A stretch of DNA of 64,000 bases from JAHFPN01 sp963765745 (GTDB lineage Bacteria; Pseudomonadota; Alphaproteobacteria; Rhizobiales; Xanthobacteraceae): positions 620,001 through 684,000 of the forward strand of contig CAVXXM010000003.1 in assembly GCA_963765745.1 (NCBI GenBank). The letters are read 5' to 3'. Both the position numbers and the translations under genes were made by a program. Positions 39,291 to 48,329 of this stretch are shown here, in pieces. The notes beneath the pieces are model-generated. The model worked only from the letters and a program-made list of their open reading frames with translations, ran no database searches and had not been told where the DNA came from. Each line of letters opens with the position of its first letter. Positions within the stretch are counted from its first letter, which is position 1.

Positions 39291-40343
39291 ATGTCACTGG
39301 ATCTGCCGATGAAACTCCCGCGCAACTTCTATCGACCGCTCGCCGCCGGCGCGCCCGCGCCCTGGCGCGAATTGCCGGTGCAGCTCGAGCGCATGATTCA
39401 TTTCGTGCCGCCGCACAACGAGAAGCTGCGGGCCAAGGTGCCGGAGCTGATCAAGGATGTGGACGTGGTGCTCGGCAATCTCGAGGACGCCATTCCCGCC
39501 GAATCAAAGTTGGCTGCACGAAAAGGCTTCATCGAGATGGCGCGCGCCAACGAATTTGGTGCGACCGGTCTGTGGACGCGCATCAACGCGCTGAACTCGC
39601 CCTGGGCGCTCGATGACATCGTGGAGATCGTAGGCGCAGTCGGCGCCAAGCTCGACGTGATCATGCTGCCCAAGGTCGAAGGGCCGTGGGACATCCACTA
39701 TCTCGATCAGCTGCTCGCGCAGCTCGAAGCGAAACATTCCCTGAAGAAGCCGATCCTGATCCATGCGATCCTGGAAACCGCCGAAGGCGTGATGAACGTC
39801 GAGGCGATCGCGGCCGCCTCCCCGCGCCTGCACGGCATGAGTCTCGGCCCCGCCGATCTCGCCGCCTCGCGCGGCATGAAGACGACGCGCGTCGGCGGCG
39901 GGCATCCGGAATATAAAGTGCTCGCCGATCCCGGCGGCGTCCGCGCGCACTATCAGCAGGATCTTTGGCACTACACGCTCGGGCGCATGGTCGACGCCTG
40001 CGCCGCCAACGGGATCAAACCGTTCTACGGTCCGTTCGGCGATTTCTCCGATCCGGAAGGCTGCGAGGCGCAGTTCAGGAACGCCTTCATCCAGGGCTGC
40101 GTCGGCGCCTGGTCGCTGCATCCCTCGCAGATCGAAATCGCCAAGCGGGTGTTCAGTCCGGACCCGGCCGAGGTCGCCTTCGCCAAGCGCATCCTCGACG
40201 CCATGCCCGACGGCACCGGGGCGGTGATGCTGGACGGCAAAATGCAGGACGACGCCACCTGGAAACAGGCCAAGGTGATCGTGGACCTGGCGCGGCTGGT
40301 GGCGGCCAAGGATCCGGCCCGCGCCGGCCTATATAAGCTGTGA
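39291..40343 (+). CDS. mcl: L-malyl-CoA/beta-methylmalyl-CoA lyase (HpcH/HpaI family)
   Basis: A 350-residue Mg-dependent lyase that cleaves malyl-CoA to glyoxylate and acetyl-CoA, or makes beta-methylmalyl-CoA. Such enzymes serve the ethylmalonyl-CoA pathway, the serine cycle or the 3-hydroxypropionate cycle. Signatures are '[20 protein letters not shown]', '[15 protein letters not shown]' (metal-binding Glu-Asp), '[14 protein letters not shown]', '[15 protein letters not shown]' and '[15 protein letters not shown]'. The insertion between these and the long C-terminal lid match Mcl1 of Rhodobacter/Methylobacterium type rather than citrate lyase CitE. Starts at 39291 and 39309 are both possible, as neither has a strong ribosome-binding site. 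Confidence 0.88.
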   Translation: MSLDLPMKLPRNFYRPLAAGAPAPWRELPVQLERMIHFVPPHNEKLRAKVPELIKDVDVVLGNLEDAIPAESKLAARKGFIEMARANEFGATGLWTRINALNSPWALDDIVEIVGAVGAKLDVIMLPKVEGPWDIHYLDQLLAQLEAKHSLKKPILIHAILETAEGVMNVEAIAAASPRLHGMSLGPADLAASRGMKTTRVGGGHPEYKVLADPGGVRAHYQQDLWHYTLGRMVDACAANGIKPFYGPFGDFSDPEGCEAQFRNAFIQGCVGAWSLHPSQIEIAKRVFSPDPAEVAFAKRILDAMPDGTGAVMLDGKMQDDATWKQAKVIVDLARLVAAKDPARAGLYKL

Positions 40344-40406
40344 CCCAATGCCGCCGTCGGGCGGACGCCTATTTGCGCCGCCACAATTGATGGTTACGCT
40401 GACACC

Positions 40407-40736
40407 ATGAAGACTCGGCTCGCCCGATTCCGCATCGGCCAGATCGTCCGTCACCGCCACTTCCCGTTTCGTGGCGTGGTGTTCGACATCGACCCGATTT
40501 TCAACAACACCGAGGAATGGTGGCGCTCGATTCCCGAGGCGGTCCGCCCGGTCAAGGACCAGCCGTTTTATCATCTGCTCGCCGAAAACGCGGAGACGGA
40601 ATACATCGCCTATGTCTCCGAACAGAACCTGCTGCCCGACGATTCCGGCGAGCCGCTGCGCCATCCGGAGCTCGGCGAGCGGTTCGATTCCGACGGCGAA
40701 GGCGGCTACCGCGCGCGCGGCCGCCAGACGCACTGA
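40407..40736 (+). CDS. hspQ: Heat shock protein HspQ (hemimethylated-DNA-binding YccV family)
   Basis: A 109-residue single-domain protein. 'ARFRIGQIVRHRHFPFRGVV' and 'FDIDPIFNNTEEWW' followed by 'QPFYHLLAENAETEYIAYVSEQNL' are the HspQ family core. In E. coli HspQ modulates Lon protease specificity and binds hemimethylated oriC; the latter is of doubtful relevance here, because alphaproteobacteria lack Dam/SeqA-type control. The C-terminal 25 residues are charged and poorly conserved. It converges with ialB, with a strong hairpin between. Confidence 0.92.
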   Translation: MKTRLARFRIGQIVRHRHFPFRGVVFDIDPIFNNTEEWWRSIPEAVRPVKDQPFYHLLAENAETEYIAYVSEQNLLPDDSGEPLRHPELGERFDSDGEGGYRARGRQTH

Positions 40737-40749
40737 TCTTAAAAATGGA

Positions 40750-40774
40750 ACGGCGCGCGAAAATCGCGCGCCGT
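40750..40774 (-). terminator. Intrinsic terminator of ialB (hspQ/ialB convergent)
   Basis: A perfect 11-bp stem ACGGCGCGCGA/TCGCGCGCCGT with a 3-base loop lies between the convergent genes. Read on the minus strand it is followed by CCATTTTTAA, a U-rich tail, so it terminates ialB. On the plus strand there is no good U run, so termination of hspQ would be weaker. Confidence 0.7.
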
Positions 40775-40796
40775 CCGATGCGTACTTGTTGTTCGC

Positions 40797-41555
40797 CTAG
40801 CGCGCGGCGGGTGCCGTCGGCGGCTGGCTCTCCAGACGCTTGCGCTGTTCGTCGGCGCGCTTCTGCAGTTCTTCCTGCAATTTCTTCTGCTGCTCCTCGA
40901 TCACTTTGGGATCGATCGGCGGACCGTCATAAGCCTTGGCGAAGTCCTTGAGCATGAGCTGGAAGTTCACCGTGCGGCCGGTCTGATTGATCGCTTGCAC
41001 CACAAGCTGCTGGCCCTTCTTCATGCCGCCGACGAACTCGGCGGTGATCGGAGCGTCGCCGTAGCAGGCATTGGGGAAGCAGATCGCGTATGCCGCGCCG
41101 ACCGGCGTGCCCTGGTCGACGACCAGGCGCATTCCCGGCTGCAACAACATGCCGGGCGGCACCGCGATGATGAACTGCTTCTTCGGATCGTCCTGCACCT
41201 CGCGCACGGCGACCGAAGCAAGGAACTGGCCGGTTTCGGCGCGGAGTTCCTGGGTGATGAGGCAGATTTCCTTGTTGGCCTGCGGATCCTTGCTGCAGAT
41301 CTTGGTCCAGGGAGTGGGAACACCCACAGCCTGCGTCACATTGGGATCCTGTGCCGCGGGTTGCTCGGGCGCGGCCGGCGCGGGCGCGGGCTGTTTCTGC
41401 TTCTGGGCCGCCACGGGGGCCTGTTTCGCAGCGGGCTGCTTCGGCGCCGGTGCTTGCGCCGACGCCTCGAAGCCGAAACCGGCCGCAAGAAGGACGGCGA
41501 TCCCGGTTGCGGTGGTTACCGCGGTCAAACGCGCGGCGGACGAACGAAGTCTCAT
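40797..41555 (-). CDS. Invasion-associated locus B (IalB) family protein
   Basis: A 252-residue exported protein of the IalB family. A signal peptide ends near 'GFEASAQ' (about residue 33). It is followed by a low-complexity Pro/Ala/Gln/Lys linker (35-70), the IalB domain with paired Cys ('WTKICSKD', 'EICLITQ', 'AICFPNACYGD') and 'RLVVDQGTPVGAAYAI', and a charged Gln/Lys coiled-coil tail. In Bartonella IalB aids erythrocyte entry; in free-living Rhizobiales the role is unknown and probably concerns the envelope. The start at 41555 gives a classic signal sequence. A strong terminator lies after its stop. Confidence 0.88.
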   Translation of the reverse strand: MRLRSSAARLTAVTTATGIAVLLAAGFGFEASAQAPAPKQPAAKQAPVAAQKQKQPAPAPAAPEQPAAQDPNVTQAVGVPTPWTKICSKDPQANKEICLITQELRAETGQFLASVAVREVQDDPKKQFIIAVPPGMLLQPGMRLVVDQGTPVGAAYAICFPNACYGDAPITAEFVGGMKKGQQLVVQAINQTGRTVNFQLMLKDFAKAYDGPPIDPKVIEEQQKKLQEELQKRADEQRKRLESQPPTAPAAR

Positions 41556-41738
41556 GAGTATCCCCTGTAATGATTTTCGCGGAGCGAAAGCCCCGGCAAG
41601 CGACGCTGTTCAGGCGCGACCAGTCTAGGGCAAATGAGGCAAGACCGTGACCAGGCGGCCTCCAAACCCCGCCCAGCGCCTTATGCTATCGTGAGTTAGC
41701 CGATCTTTCGAATCGAATCGCGGAGCCGGAACCGCCGG

Positions 41739-43632
41739 ATGCATGCGATGCAGGCGAAGCCGTGTTCGAGAACGGCCCTTGCCGCGCCTCGTTTTATCAT
41801 CGCGGCGCTGTTTCTGGCCGTGCTCCCGGTCGAATCGGGCGCGGCCGGTGAAGCGAGGCACGCGATCGCCATGCACGGCGAGCCGGCCTATGGGCCGGGC
41901 TTCACTCACTTCCGCTATGCAAATCCGGACGCACCGAAGGGCGGACGCCTGGTACAGGGCGTGCTCGGCACCTTCGACGGCATCAATCCCTTCATCGTCA
42001 AAGGACTCGCCGCCCAGGGTTTGCGCGGCCCCCTGGTCAGCGGAACCAACATCATCACCGGCTATGTGATTGAGAGCCTGATGGCGCGTGGCTACGACGA
42101 GCCGTTCACGCTCTATGGGCTGATCGCCGAGTCGGTCGAAACCGACGCTGCGCGATCCTACGTGGTGTTCCGGCTCGATCCGCGCGCGCGCTTTTCCGAC
42201 GGCAAGCCGGTGACGGCCGGACGATGTGCTGTTCTCGTGGCAGCTGCTGCGCGACAAAGGCCGGCCCAACCACCGCTTCTATTATTCGAAGGTGAGCCGG
42301 GCCACGGCGGTCGGCGAGCGCGCGATACGCTTCGACCTCGGCGGCGGCGACGATCGCGAAATGCCGCTGATCCTCGCGCTGATGCCAGTGCTGCCGAAGC
42401 ACGCGCTGAATGCCGATAGCTTCGAGGGGGCGTCCTTCACGCAACTGATTGGAAGCGGGCCTTACGTTATCGCCAAAGTCGATCCGGGCAAGAGTGTCAC
42501 GCTGCTACGCAATCCGGACTACTGGGGGCGCGATTTGCCGGTCAATCGCGGTTTCTGGAACTTCGACGAGGTCCGCTTCGATTATTATCGCGACGCCAGC
42601 TCGTATCATGAGGCGTTCAAGCGCGGTCTGTTCGATCTGCGTGCGGAGACCGATCCCGGACGCTGGCAAACGGTCTACGACTTTCCGGCGGTGCGCGACG
42701 GCCGCGTGGTCAAGGAGACATTCGTAAGCGGCTTGCCGAAACCGAGTTCTTTTTTCGTATTCAACACGCGCCGGCCGATCTTTTCCGATATCCGCGTTCG
42801 CGAAGCCGTGACGCTGCTATTCGACTTCGAATGGGCCAACAAGAATCTGTTTTTCGATCTGTATCGAAGGACGAGCAGCTATTTCCAGAGCTCGGAATTG
42901 TCGGCGTTCGGCCGCAAGGCCGATGCGCGCGAGCGCGCGCTGCTGGCGCCCTTCCCCGCCGCGGTTCGTCCCGACGTGATGGACGGCACTTGGTCGCATC
43001 CGGTCAGCGACGGCTCCGGGCGCGACCGCGCGATCTTGCGACGCGCGCTCGCGCTGTTTGCCGCCGCCGGGTACGAGCTGCGCGGAACCGATCTGGTGGA
43101 GCGCGCGACCGGCAGGCCCTTCATGTTCGAGATCATGATCGCAATCCGAAACGAGGCGGCGGACGAAGCGCGTCTGGCTCAGATCTTCGCGAGCAACCTG
43201 AAGCGCGCGGGAATTGCTGCGCAAGTGCGCATCGTCGATGCGGTTCAATTCGAGACGCGGCGGATCAGCTTCGATTTCGACATGATCCAGAACCGATGGG
43301 ATCAATCGCTGTCACCCGGCAACGAGCAGGCGTTTTACTGGAGCTCGGCGGCCGCCGACGCGAACGGCAGCCGCAATTACATGGGCGTCAAGAGTCCGGC
43401 GGTGGACGCGATGATCGCCGCGCTGCTTAAAGCGCGGGACCGCGCGGAAGTCGTCGCGGCGGTGCGCGCGCTCGACCGCGTACTGATCTCCGGCTTCTAC
43501 GTCATTCCGCTGTTTCATCCGCCAGAGCACTGGATCGCACGCTGGACCACGATCGAGCACCCATCCGAGTTATCCTTGATGGGCTATGTTCCCGAAACGT
43601 GGTGGCGCGCGCGCGCCGGGGCGATGCAATGA
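41739..43632 (+). CDS. Peptide/microcin C-type ABC transporter binding protein, YejA-like (one frameshift)
   Basis: A family 5 extracellular solute-binding protein of 630 residues after removal of one extra G at 42219-42220. The first frame has a signal peptide to about residue 37 and 'HAIAMHGEPAYGPGFTHFRYANPDAPKGG' in pieces typical of YejA. The frame then breaks in 'SDGKPVTA', and the second frame resumes 'DDVLFSWQLLRDKGRPNH' through 'SFFVFNTRRPIFSDIRVREA' to the end. YejA-type receptors import peptides or microcin C-like compounds, but no YejBEF permease is nearby. Its TGA overlaps the ATG of the adenylate-forming gene, so it belongs to a coupled trio. An alternative ATG lies at 41748. Confidence 0.85.
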
Positions 43633-45122
43633 GTCAAGCACAAGACACCGGCCTCGATCTCAACGTCGCGCTCGACGCGGTGTTTAGGCGCAACGCGCGC
43701 GCCCGGCCGCAAGCCATCGCGCTCGCCGATCCCCTGGACCGTTCGGCCTTTACCGACGGCGCGCCGCGGCGCTTGAGCTATGCGGGGGCGGACGCCGCGG
43801 TGGAGCGCCTCGCGCGGAAACTCGGTTCGCTCGGCCTGCCGCCGCGGGCGGTAGTGGCGGTCCAGCTTCCGAACATCGTAGAGGCGGCGGTCGTGCTATT
43901 GGCGATCGAACGCGCAGGCCTGATCGCGGCGCCGGTGCCGCTCCCGTGGGGAAAGTCCGATCTCGTGCGTGCGCTGGCGCCGCTCGAGCCCGCTTGCATC
44001 GTCACCGTCGCGCGCGCGGGCGATGCGCGGCCGGCGGCCGTGGCGTGCGAGGCGGCCGCGGAACTCATCTCGCTCAGCTTCCCTTGTGCCTTCGGGATCG
44101 ATCTCCCCGACGGCGTGCTGGCGCTCGACATCGACACGGAGCTCACAGAGGGCGATGCCGGTCCCTTGCCCGCGGAAACGGCGGCGCGCGCGACCGACGC
44201 GATCTCGCTCGTGACCTTCGATGCGGCGGCCGATGGGCCGTTCGCGGTGGGGCGCACGCAAGCGGAATGGATTGCTACCGGGCTTTCGACTTTGATCGCG
44301 GCGCGCATTGGGCCGGGCGCAGCGATCGCCTCGACCTTGCCGCTCTCCTCGCTCGCGGGCATCGGCGCGGCCTTCGTGCCGTGGCTGTTGACCGGCGGTA
44401 CGCTGCAGCTCATGCACGGATTCGCGCCGCAAACGATCGAGCGCATGGAATTGGAGCGGCCGCATCTGGTAGCGCCCGCAGGGGCGCTCGCGGCGCTCCT
44501 TGGTACGAGTGAAAAGGAATTCTCCTCGATCATCGCCGTGCATCGCGGACCGGCCGCGCAGTTCGAGTCCGACGCGCACGCGGGAACGGCCGTGGATTTC
44601 CACGTTCTCGGCGAAATTGGCGCGATCGCGCTGCATCGCGGCCCTGGAGATCGTCCGGCGGCGATCCCGGTAGGCCGCGCGTCGTTCCCCGGTCAGGCCG
44701 AGGCGCCGGTCGGGATCGAGACGCGTCTCGAGCCGGATGGAACGGTGTCGCTGCGCGGCGCCATGGTCCCGCGCCAGGTTTTCGCCTCGGGCAAAAAACC
44801 CGCCATCGGCAAGGACGGTTTCGTCCCCACGCATTATCATTGCCGGGTCGAGGGCATGAGCGTGGTGATCGATTCTGGACCGGCTGGCGTTGCGGTGGTC
44901 GGCGGCCTACGCTTCGGGCTCGACGATCTCACGGCGCGTGTCGGGGCAGTCACCGCGGGCGCGAAGGTGTCCTATATTTCCGATCCGGTGCTCGGCGGCC
45001 GTCTCGTCGTCGAGGCGGATGATCCGGCGGCGGTTTCGGCGGCGCTCGATGCCGCCGGCTTCGCGCGGGTGGTGATCGACGCAGTAGCGCCGCGCGCGGA
45101 AACGCGGCGAATGGCAGGATGA
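43629..45122 (+). CDS. Degenerate class I adenylate-forming (AMP-binding) protein
   Basis: A 497-residue protein with the overall layout of acyl-CoA synthetases: 'SYAGADAAVERLARKLGSLG' and 'VAVQLPNIVEAAVVLLAIERAGLIAAPVP' in pieces are family-like. Core motifs are eroded. Where the Thr/Ser/Gly-rich ATP loop should be, it reads 'AISLVTFDAAADGPFAVGRT', lacking SGTTGxPK; no YGxTE motif is seen; and the hinge motif reads 'KDGFVPTHYHCRVEGM'. The catalytic C-terminal lysine is not apparent. It is probably a non-adenylating relative or an enzyme with altered chemistry. It is coupled by ATGA to the YejA-like gene before it and the FrnE-like gene after it. The start at 43629 is set by that overlap. Confidence 0.75.
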   Translation: MSQAQDTGLDLNVALDAVFRRNARARPQAIALADPLDRSAFTDGAPRRLSYAGADAAVERLARKLGSLGLPPRAVVAVQLPNIVEAAVVLLAIERAGLIAAPVPLPWGKSDLVRALAPLEPACIVTVARAGDARPAAVACEAAAELISLSFPCAFGIDLPDGVLALDIDTELTEGDAGPLPAETAARATDAISLVTFDAAADGPFAVGRTQAEWIATGLSTLIAARIGPGAAIASTLPLSSLAGIGAAFVPWLLTGGTLQLMHGFAPQTIERMELERPHLVAPAGALAALLGTSEKEFSSIIAVHRGPAAQFESDAHAGTAVDFHVLGEIGAIALHRGPGDRPAAIPVGRASFPGQAEAPVGIETRLEPDGTVSLRGAMVPRQVFASGKKPAIGKDGFVPTHYHCRVEGMSVVIDSGPAGVAVVGGLRFGLDDLTARVGAVTAGAKVSYISDPVLGGRLVVEADDPAAVSAALDAAGFARVVIDAVAPRAETRRMAG

Positions 45123-45809
45123 ACATGAGCACGTCGAATACGATTATAGAGCCGCTCACGATCGACGTCGTCTCCGACATCGTCTGTCCCTGGTGCTACA
45201 TCGGCAAACGCCGGCTGGAGCTCGCGCTCGCGATGCGGCCGGACGTGCCGGTCGAGGTGCGCTGGCACCCGTTCTTTCTCAATCCATGGGTGCCGCGCGA
45301 GGGAATCTCGCGCGGAGTATCTCACGACCAAGTTCGGCTCGGTCGATGCCTACAAGGCGATCGCCAAGCGGGTGGCCGCGGCGGCGGCTCAGGAAGGTCT
45401 CGTCTACGACCTCGATGGGATCGAGCGCCAACCCAATACCATCGATGCGCATCGGCTGATCCGCTGGGCGCACGAGCGCGGCGACGCGGCCAAGATGAAG
45501 CAGCGGCTGATGGAGCTCTATTTCCGCGAAGGCGCCGATCTCACCGACCGCGAAGTGCTGGTGCAGGCGGCCCGCGATGCCGGCCTCGATCCCGACGAAG
45601 TGCGTAAGGATCTCGCGAGCGAGCGCGACGTAGCCGAGGTCGAAGCCGAGGCTGCGCGTGCCAACCAGGCCGGCATCAGCGGCGTGCCGTTCTTCATTTT
45701 CGGCAATAAGCTCGGGGTTTCGGGCGCGCAGTCGCCGGAAGTGCTGGCGGAAGCGATCGACCGGGCGCGGATGGAGCAGCAAGCCGGATCGCGTACTCAT
45801 CAATCGTGA
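45119..45809 (+). CDS. DsbA family oxidoreductase, FrnE-like (one frameshift)
   Basis: A thioredoxin-fold protein of 229 residues after removing one extra G at 45314-45315. The N-terminus holds the redox motif CPWC at residues 23-26 ('DIVCPWCYIGKRRLELAL'), and the C-terminus has the cis-Pro loop 'AGISGVPFFIFGNKLGVSGAQ'. FrnE proteins are cytoplasmic disulfide isomerase-like enzymes, and there is no signal peptide here. Without the extra base the frame continues 'GISREYLTTKFGSVDAYKAI', as in homologues. Its ATG overlaps the stop of the adenylate-forming gene. Confidence 0.86.
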
Positions 45810-45817
45810 CCGGGCGG

Positions 45818-45976
45818 TTACGGCTCGTCCGGAATCGCTTTGGACCCTCCGGTAACTCGCCAATTCGAGAACTCGCTTGCGATAGGAAAGAGATAGGGAC
45901 CGGTCTGAGAATTTCGGAGCATCGCTGCGGGATTACCGAACTTTTCGATCTTCTGTTGCAAAGAGTCTCTGGCCAT
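45818..45976 (-). pseudogene. 5' remnant of a LigM-like O-demethylase/aminomethyltransferase gene
   Basis: A short reading frame opens ATG at 45976, with GGAGAA upstream, and encodes about 40 residues including 'NPAAMLRNSQTGPYLFP' and 'SEFSNWR'. This is the N-terminal signature of tetrahydrofolate-dependent O-demethylases such as vanillate demethylase LigM (LRNSQxGxYxxP...EFSNWR). Similarity stops abruptly after the Arg at about 45857, and unrelated residues run to a TAA at 45818. Normal proteins have about 450-470 residues, so the rest has been lost. It lies in the 432-base gap between the FrnE-like gene and the Liv-type receptor gene; the remainder (45977-46141) shows nothing else recognisable. 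Confidence 0.7.
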
Positions 45977-46141
45977 GGTTGTCGCCCAATTCTCCACTGA
46001 AGCTCGAAGGTTCTATTGGCACTGACGGGGTTTAGAACGCGGGGGAAGACGCGCCAAAGCCCTCATCACGACGTGTTCCCGAGATTTCTTCGCACCCGGG
46101 CTCGCAGCAGCCTAACGGATGATTTCAGTCAAGATTATGCC

Positions 46142-46170
46142 TTCACGGACGGGCTTTCAATTGCTATAAT
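46142..46170 (+). promoter_or_regulatory. Sigma-70-type promoter of the Liv-type receptor gene
   Basis: TTCACG (46142-46147; four of six consensus bases) and a perfect TATAAT (46165-46170) are separated by 17 bases, in an AT-rich stretch unusual for this genome. The expected start of transcription is about 46177, 65 bases before the ATG of the binding-protein gene. Confidence 0.6.
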
Positions 46171-46184
46171 AAGCTAAGTAGCTT
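46171..46184. promoter_or_regulatory. Palindromic operator candidate overlapping the transcription start
   Basis: AAGCTA-AG-TAGCTT is a perfect inverted repeat with a 2-base centre, directly after the -10 hexamer and spanning the expected start site. A bound repressor here would block the promoter, and the TetR-type gene at the other end of the binding-protein gene is the obvious candidate. No copy was seen in front of the tetR gene itself. Confidence 0.5.
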
Positions 46185-46241
46185 GATTTTTTGAAGAAGA
46201 ATAAAAGCAAGGCGGCGAACAGTAGATCCTGGGAGGATCAA

Positions 46242-47543
46242 ATGAAAATCCGAATGCTTCCACTCGACGGCCCGCTTGCCGCGACGGCCGCGACAGCCGC
46301 CGAAGGAACGCCAATGCAACCGCACGATCGCATTCGCGGCGGCATCGACCGCCGCTCGCTGCTGAAATATGCCGCCGCCGGCGCGGCGGCCGCCACCGGC
46401 ACCCTGGCCGCGCCCACCGTGGCGCAAGCGAGGCCGGTCAAGATCGGCGCGATCATGCCATATTCCGGAACTCTCTCCGACACCGCGACCCAGATGGATG
46501 GCGGCCTCAAGCTTTACATGAAGCTGCATGGGGACAACGTGGCTGGGAAGAAGATTGAGGTTATCCGTCGAGATGCCGGCGGCATTGCGCCGGATGTCGC
46601 GAAGCGCCTCGCGCAGGAACTCGTTGTGCGCGACGGGATTGATATTCTCACCGGCCTTGTGTTGACGCCAAATGCGTTGGCCGTTGCCGACGTATCGGTG
46701 CAAGCTCGGAAACCGATGGTGATCATGAACGCGGCGACTTCCATCATCACGACCAAGTCGCCATTTGCGGTTCGAGTATCGATGACTTTGCCGCAGATCA
46801 ACGCCCCGTTTGGAAGCTGGGCTGTCAAGCAGGGCATAAAGAGCGTTTATACGCTCGTGCTGGATTACGGCCCCGGGCACGATGCCGAACAAGCCTTCAT
46901 CAAGACGTTCAAGGCTGGCGGCGGCGAAGTGCTGGGATCGGTCCGCATGGCCGTGGCCACGATCGACTTTTCGGCTTTCGTACAGAAGGCAAAAAACTCC
47001 GGGGCACAGTCCGTCTTCATCTTCATTCCAGCGGGCCCGCAACCGGCGGCGATCATGAAGAGCTTGTTCGAGCGCGGCATGACTCCCGACAAGGTCAAGA
47101 TTCTTGGCTCGGGAGAACTCACCGATGACAGCGCGCTGAAAGGAGCACCCGATTCGGCGACCGGGGTGCTCACCGCATACCATTACGACCACAGCCATAA
47201 GTCGGTGCTGAACGAAAGGTTCGTCAAGGCGTTTCGCGCGGACCACAATGGTGAAAACCCCAACCTTCTCGCTGTCGGCGGCTATGACGGAATGCATCTG
47301 ATTTACGAGGTGCTGAAGAAGACCGGCGGAAATACGGATGCCGAACCGTTCATTAACGCCGCAAGGGGCATGAAATGGGAAAGCCCGCGCGGCGTGATCG
47401 AGATCGATCCGGAGACGCGCGACGTCGTTCAGACGATCTACATCCGCCGCGTGGAAAAGGTGGCCGGCAAACTGCAAAACGTGGAAATCGACAAGATCGA
47501 GAACGTCAAAGATCCGGTAAAGGAGGAGATGAAGACGAAATAG
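46242..47543 (+). CDS. Liv-type ABC transporter substrate-binding protein, Tat-exported
   Basis: A 433-residue type I periplasmic binding protein of the LivK/HmgA-like group. A twin-arginine signal is visible: 'GIDRRSLLKYAAAGAAAATG' with cleavage near 'TVAQARPVKIG'. The receptor domain opens 'IGAIMPYSGTLSDTATQMDG' and contains 'DILTGLVLTPNALAVADV'. Such receptors often serve aromatic or amino-acid import in Bradyrhizobium-type bacteria, but no LivHMGF genes are here. The start is supported by GGGAGG (46231-46236) 5 bases before the ATG; an in-frame start at 46191 is less likely. Base composition is visibly less GC-rich than its neighbours. The linked LigM remnant hints at methoxylated aromatics. 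Confidence 0.88.
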   Translation: MKIRMLPLDGPLAATAATAAEGTPMQPHDRIRGGIDRRSLLKYAAAGAAAATGTLAAPTVAQARPVKIGAIMPYSGTLSDTATQMDGGLKLYMKLHGDNVAGKKIEVIRRDAGGIAPDVAKRLAQELVVRDGIDILTGLVLTPNALAVADVSVQARKPMVIMNAATSIITTKSPFAVRVSMTLPQINAPFGSWAVKQGIKSVYTLVLDYGPGHDAEQAFIKTFKAGGGEVLGSVRMAVATIDFSAFVQKAKNSGAQSVFIFIPAGPQPAAIMKSLFERGMTPDKVKILGSGELTDDSALKGAPDSATGVLTAYHYDHSHKSVLNERFVKAFRADHNGENPNLLAVGGYDGMHLIYEVLKKTGGNTDAEPFINAARGMKWESPRGVIEIDPETRDVVQTIYIRRVEKVAGKLQNVEIDKIENVKDPVKEEMKTK

Positions 47544-47567
47544 CTGTTGGCCGTTTTCCATTCAGGT

Positions 47568-47599
47568 GGTCCGCAAGCTTGATCGCCCGGCCGCGGACC
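47568..47599. terminator. Possible bidirectional terminator between receptor and tetR genes
   Basis: GGTCCGC (47568-47574) and GCGGACC (47593-47599) form a 7-bp stem with an 18-base loop between two convergent genes. The loop is long, and only TTTCTT on the plus strand follows, so the assignment is weak. Confidence 0.35.
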
Positions 47600-48249
47600 T
47601 AGCCTTTCTTCTCCTGTGGCGTCGCGGCGACCCTCTGCGATGTCCTCCGCTTCAGATAGAGGGGCGCGATCGAACGCCATTTCTGCAGAGCTGCGTGAAA
47701 GGTCGCTTTCCGCTTCTGCCAGACCGAGGTCAACGCCATTCCGCGCAGTAGATAATTGGTCATGCCGATAAAGGTTTCGACGTCGGAGCGTGCATAACCC
47801 TTCTGCTCCAGCACATCGACCCAGATATCGTCGTGGCTTTTCCGGTGTTCCTTGTAGAGAGTATGAAAGATGCGCGAGAGAACAGGATCAGTCCGCGCAG
47901 CCACCGACAGTTCCAGCATTGCCATATAATCGCGACTTAGGAAGAAGGAATGGGAGTCTTGCAGAAAACGGTCGATCGGGTCTGATGCGTCGGCATCGCG
48001 CGCGAGTCTGCGCGCATGTTTTTTTGCACGCACCAGTGCTGCGCGCCAGGCGGCGGCGATGAGGTCGTATTTTGTACGGTAATAATTCTCGCGCGCGCCC
48101 CGCGATACGCGCGCGCGCTTGGCCACGGCGATGGTCGAGAAGCGGGCATAACCTTCGTCCACCAGAAGCTCGATAGCCGCTTTCAGGATGACAGCCTGGG
48201 TCGCACGGCGTCGCTCTTCCTGTGTACGTCTCGTTGATTTCTTTGCCAT
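47599..48249 (-). CDS. TetR/AcrR family transcriptional regulator
   Basis: A 216-residue one-component regulator. The N-terminal DNA-binding domain is clear: 'ILKAAIELLVDEGYARFSTIAVAKRARVSRGARENYYRTKYDL' in segments, with the helix-turn-helix in 'TIAVAKRARVSRGARENYY'. The C-terminal ligand domain is divergent, so the inducer cannot be named. I start at the ATG at 48249 ('MAKKSTRR'); a TTG 6 bases earlier is possible. It converges with the Liv-type receptor gene and is the best candidate to bind the palindrome at 46171-46184. The 136 bases upstream contain another palindrome at 48317-48329. Confidence 0.9.
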   Translation of the reverse strand: MAKKSTRRTQEERRRATQAVILKAAIELLVDEGYARFSTIAVAKRARVSRGARENYYRTKYDLIAAAWRAALVRAKKHARRLARDADASDPIDRFLQDSHSFFLSRDYMAMLELSVAARTDPVLSRIFHTLYKEHRKSHDDIWVDVLEQKGYARSDVETFIGMTNYLLRGMALTSVWQKRKATFHAALQKWRSIAPLYLKRRTSQRVAATPQEKKG

Positions 48250-48316
48250 GGGCAACGCTTCGCCTAATCACGCCGAGATCGTCGCACTATCTCTCTTCCT
48301 ATTCCCATGAAGTCAA

Positions 48317-48329
48317 CTTTCGGCGAAAG
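48317..48329. repeat. 13-bp palindrome between tetR and mfd
   Basis: CTTTCG-G-CGAAAG is a perfect inverted repeat in the 136-base spacer upstream of tetR and after the mfd stop. It could be an autoregulatory operator of the TetR protein or part of an mfd terminator, but there is no U-rich tail to favour the latter. Confidence 0.3.
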
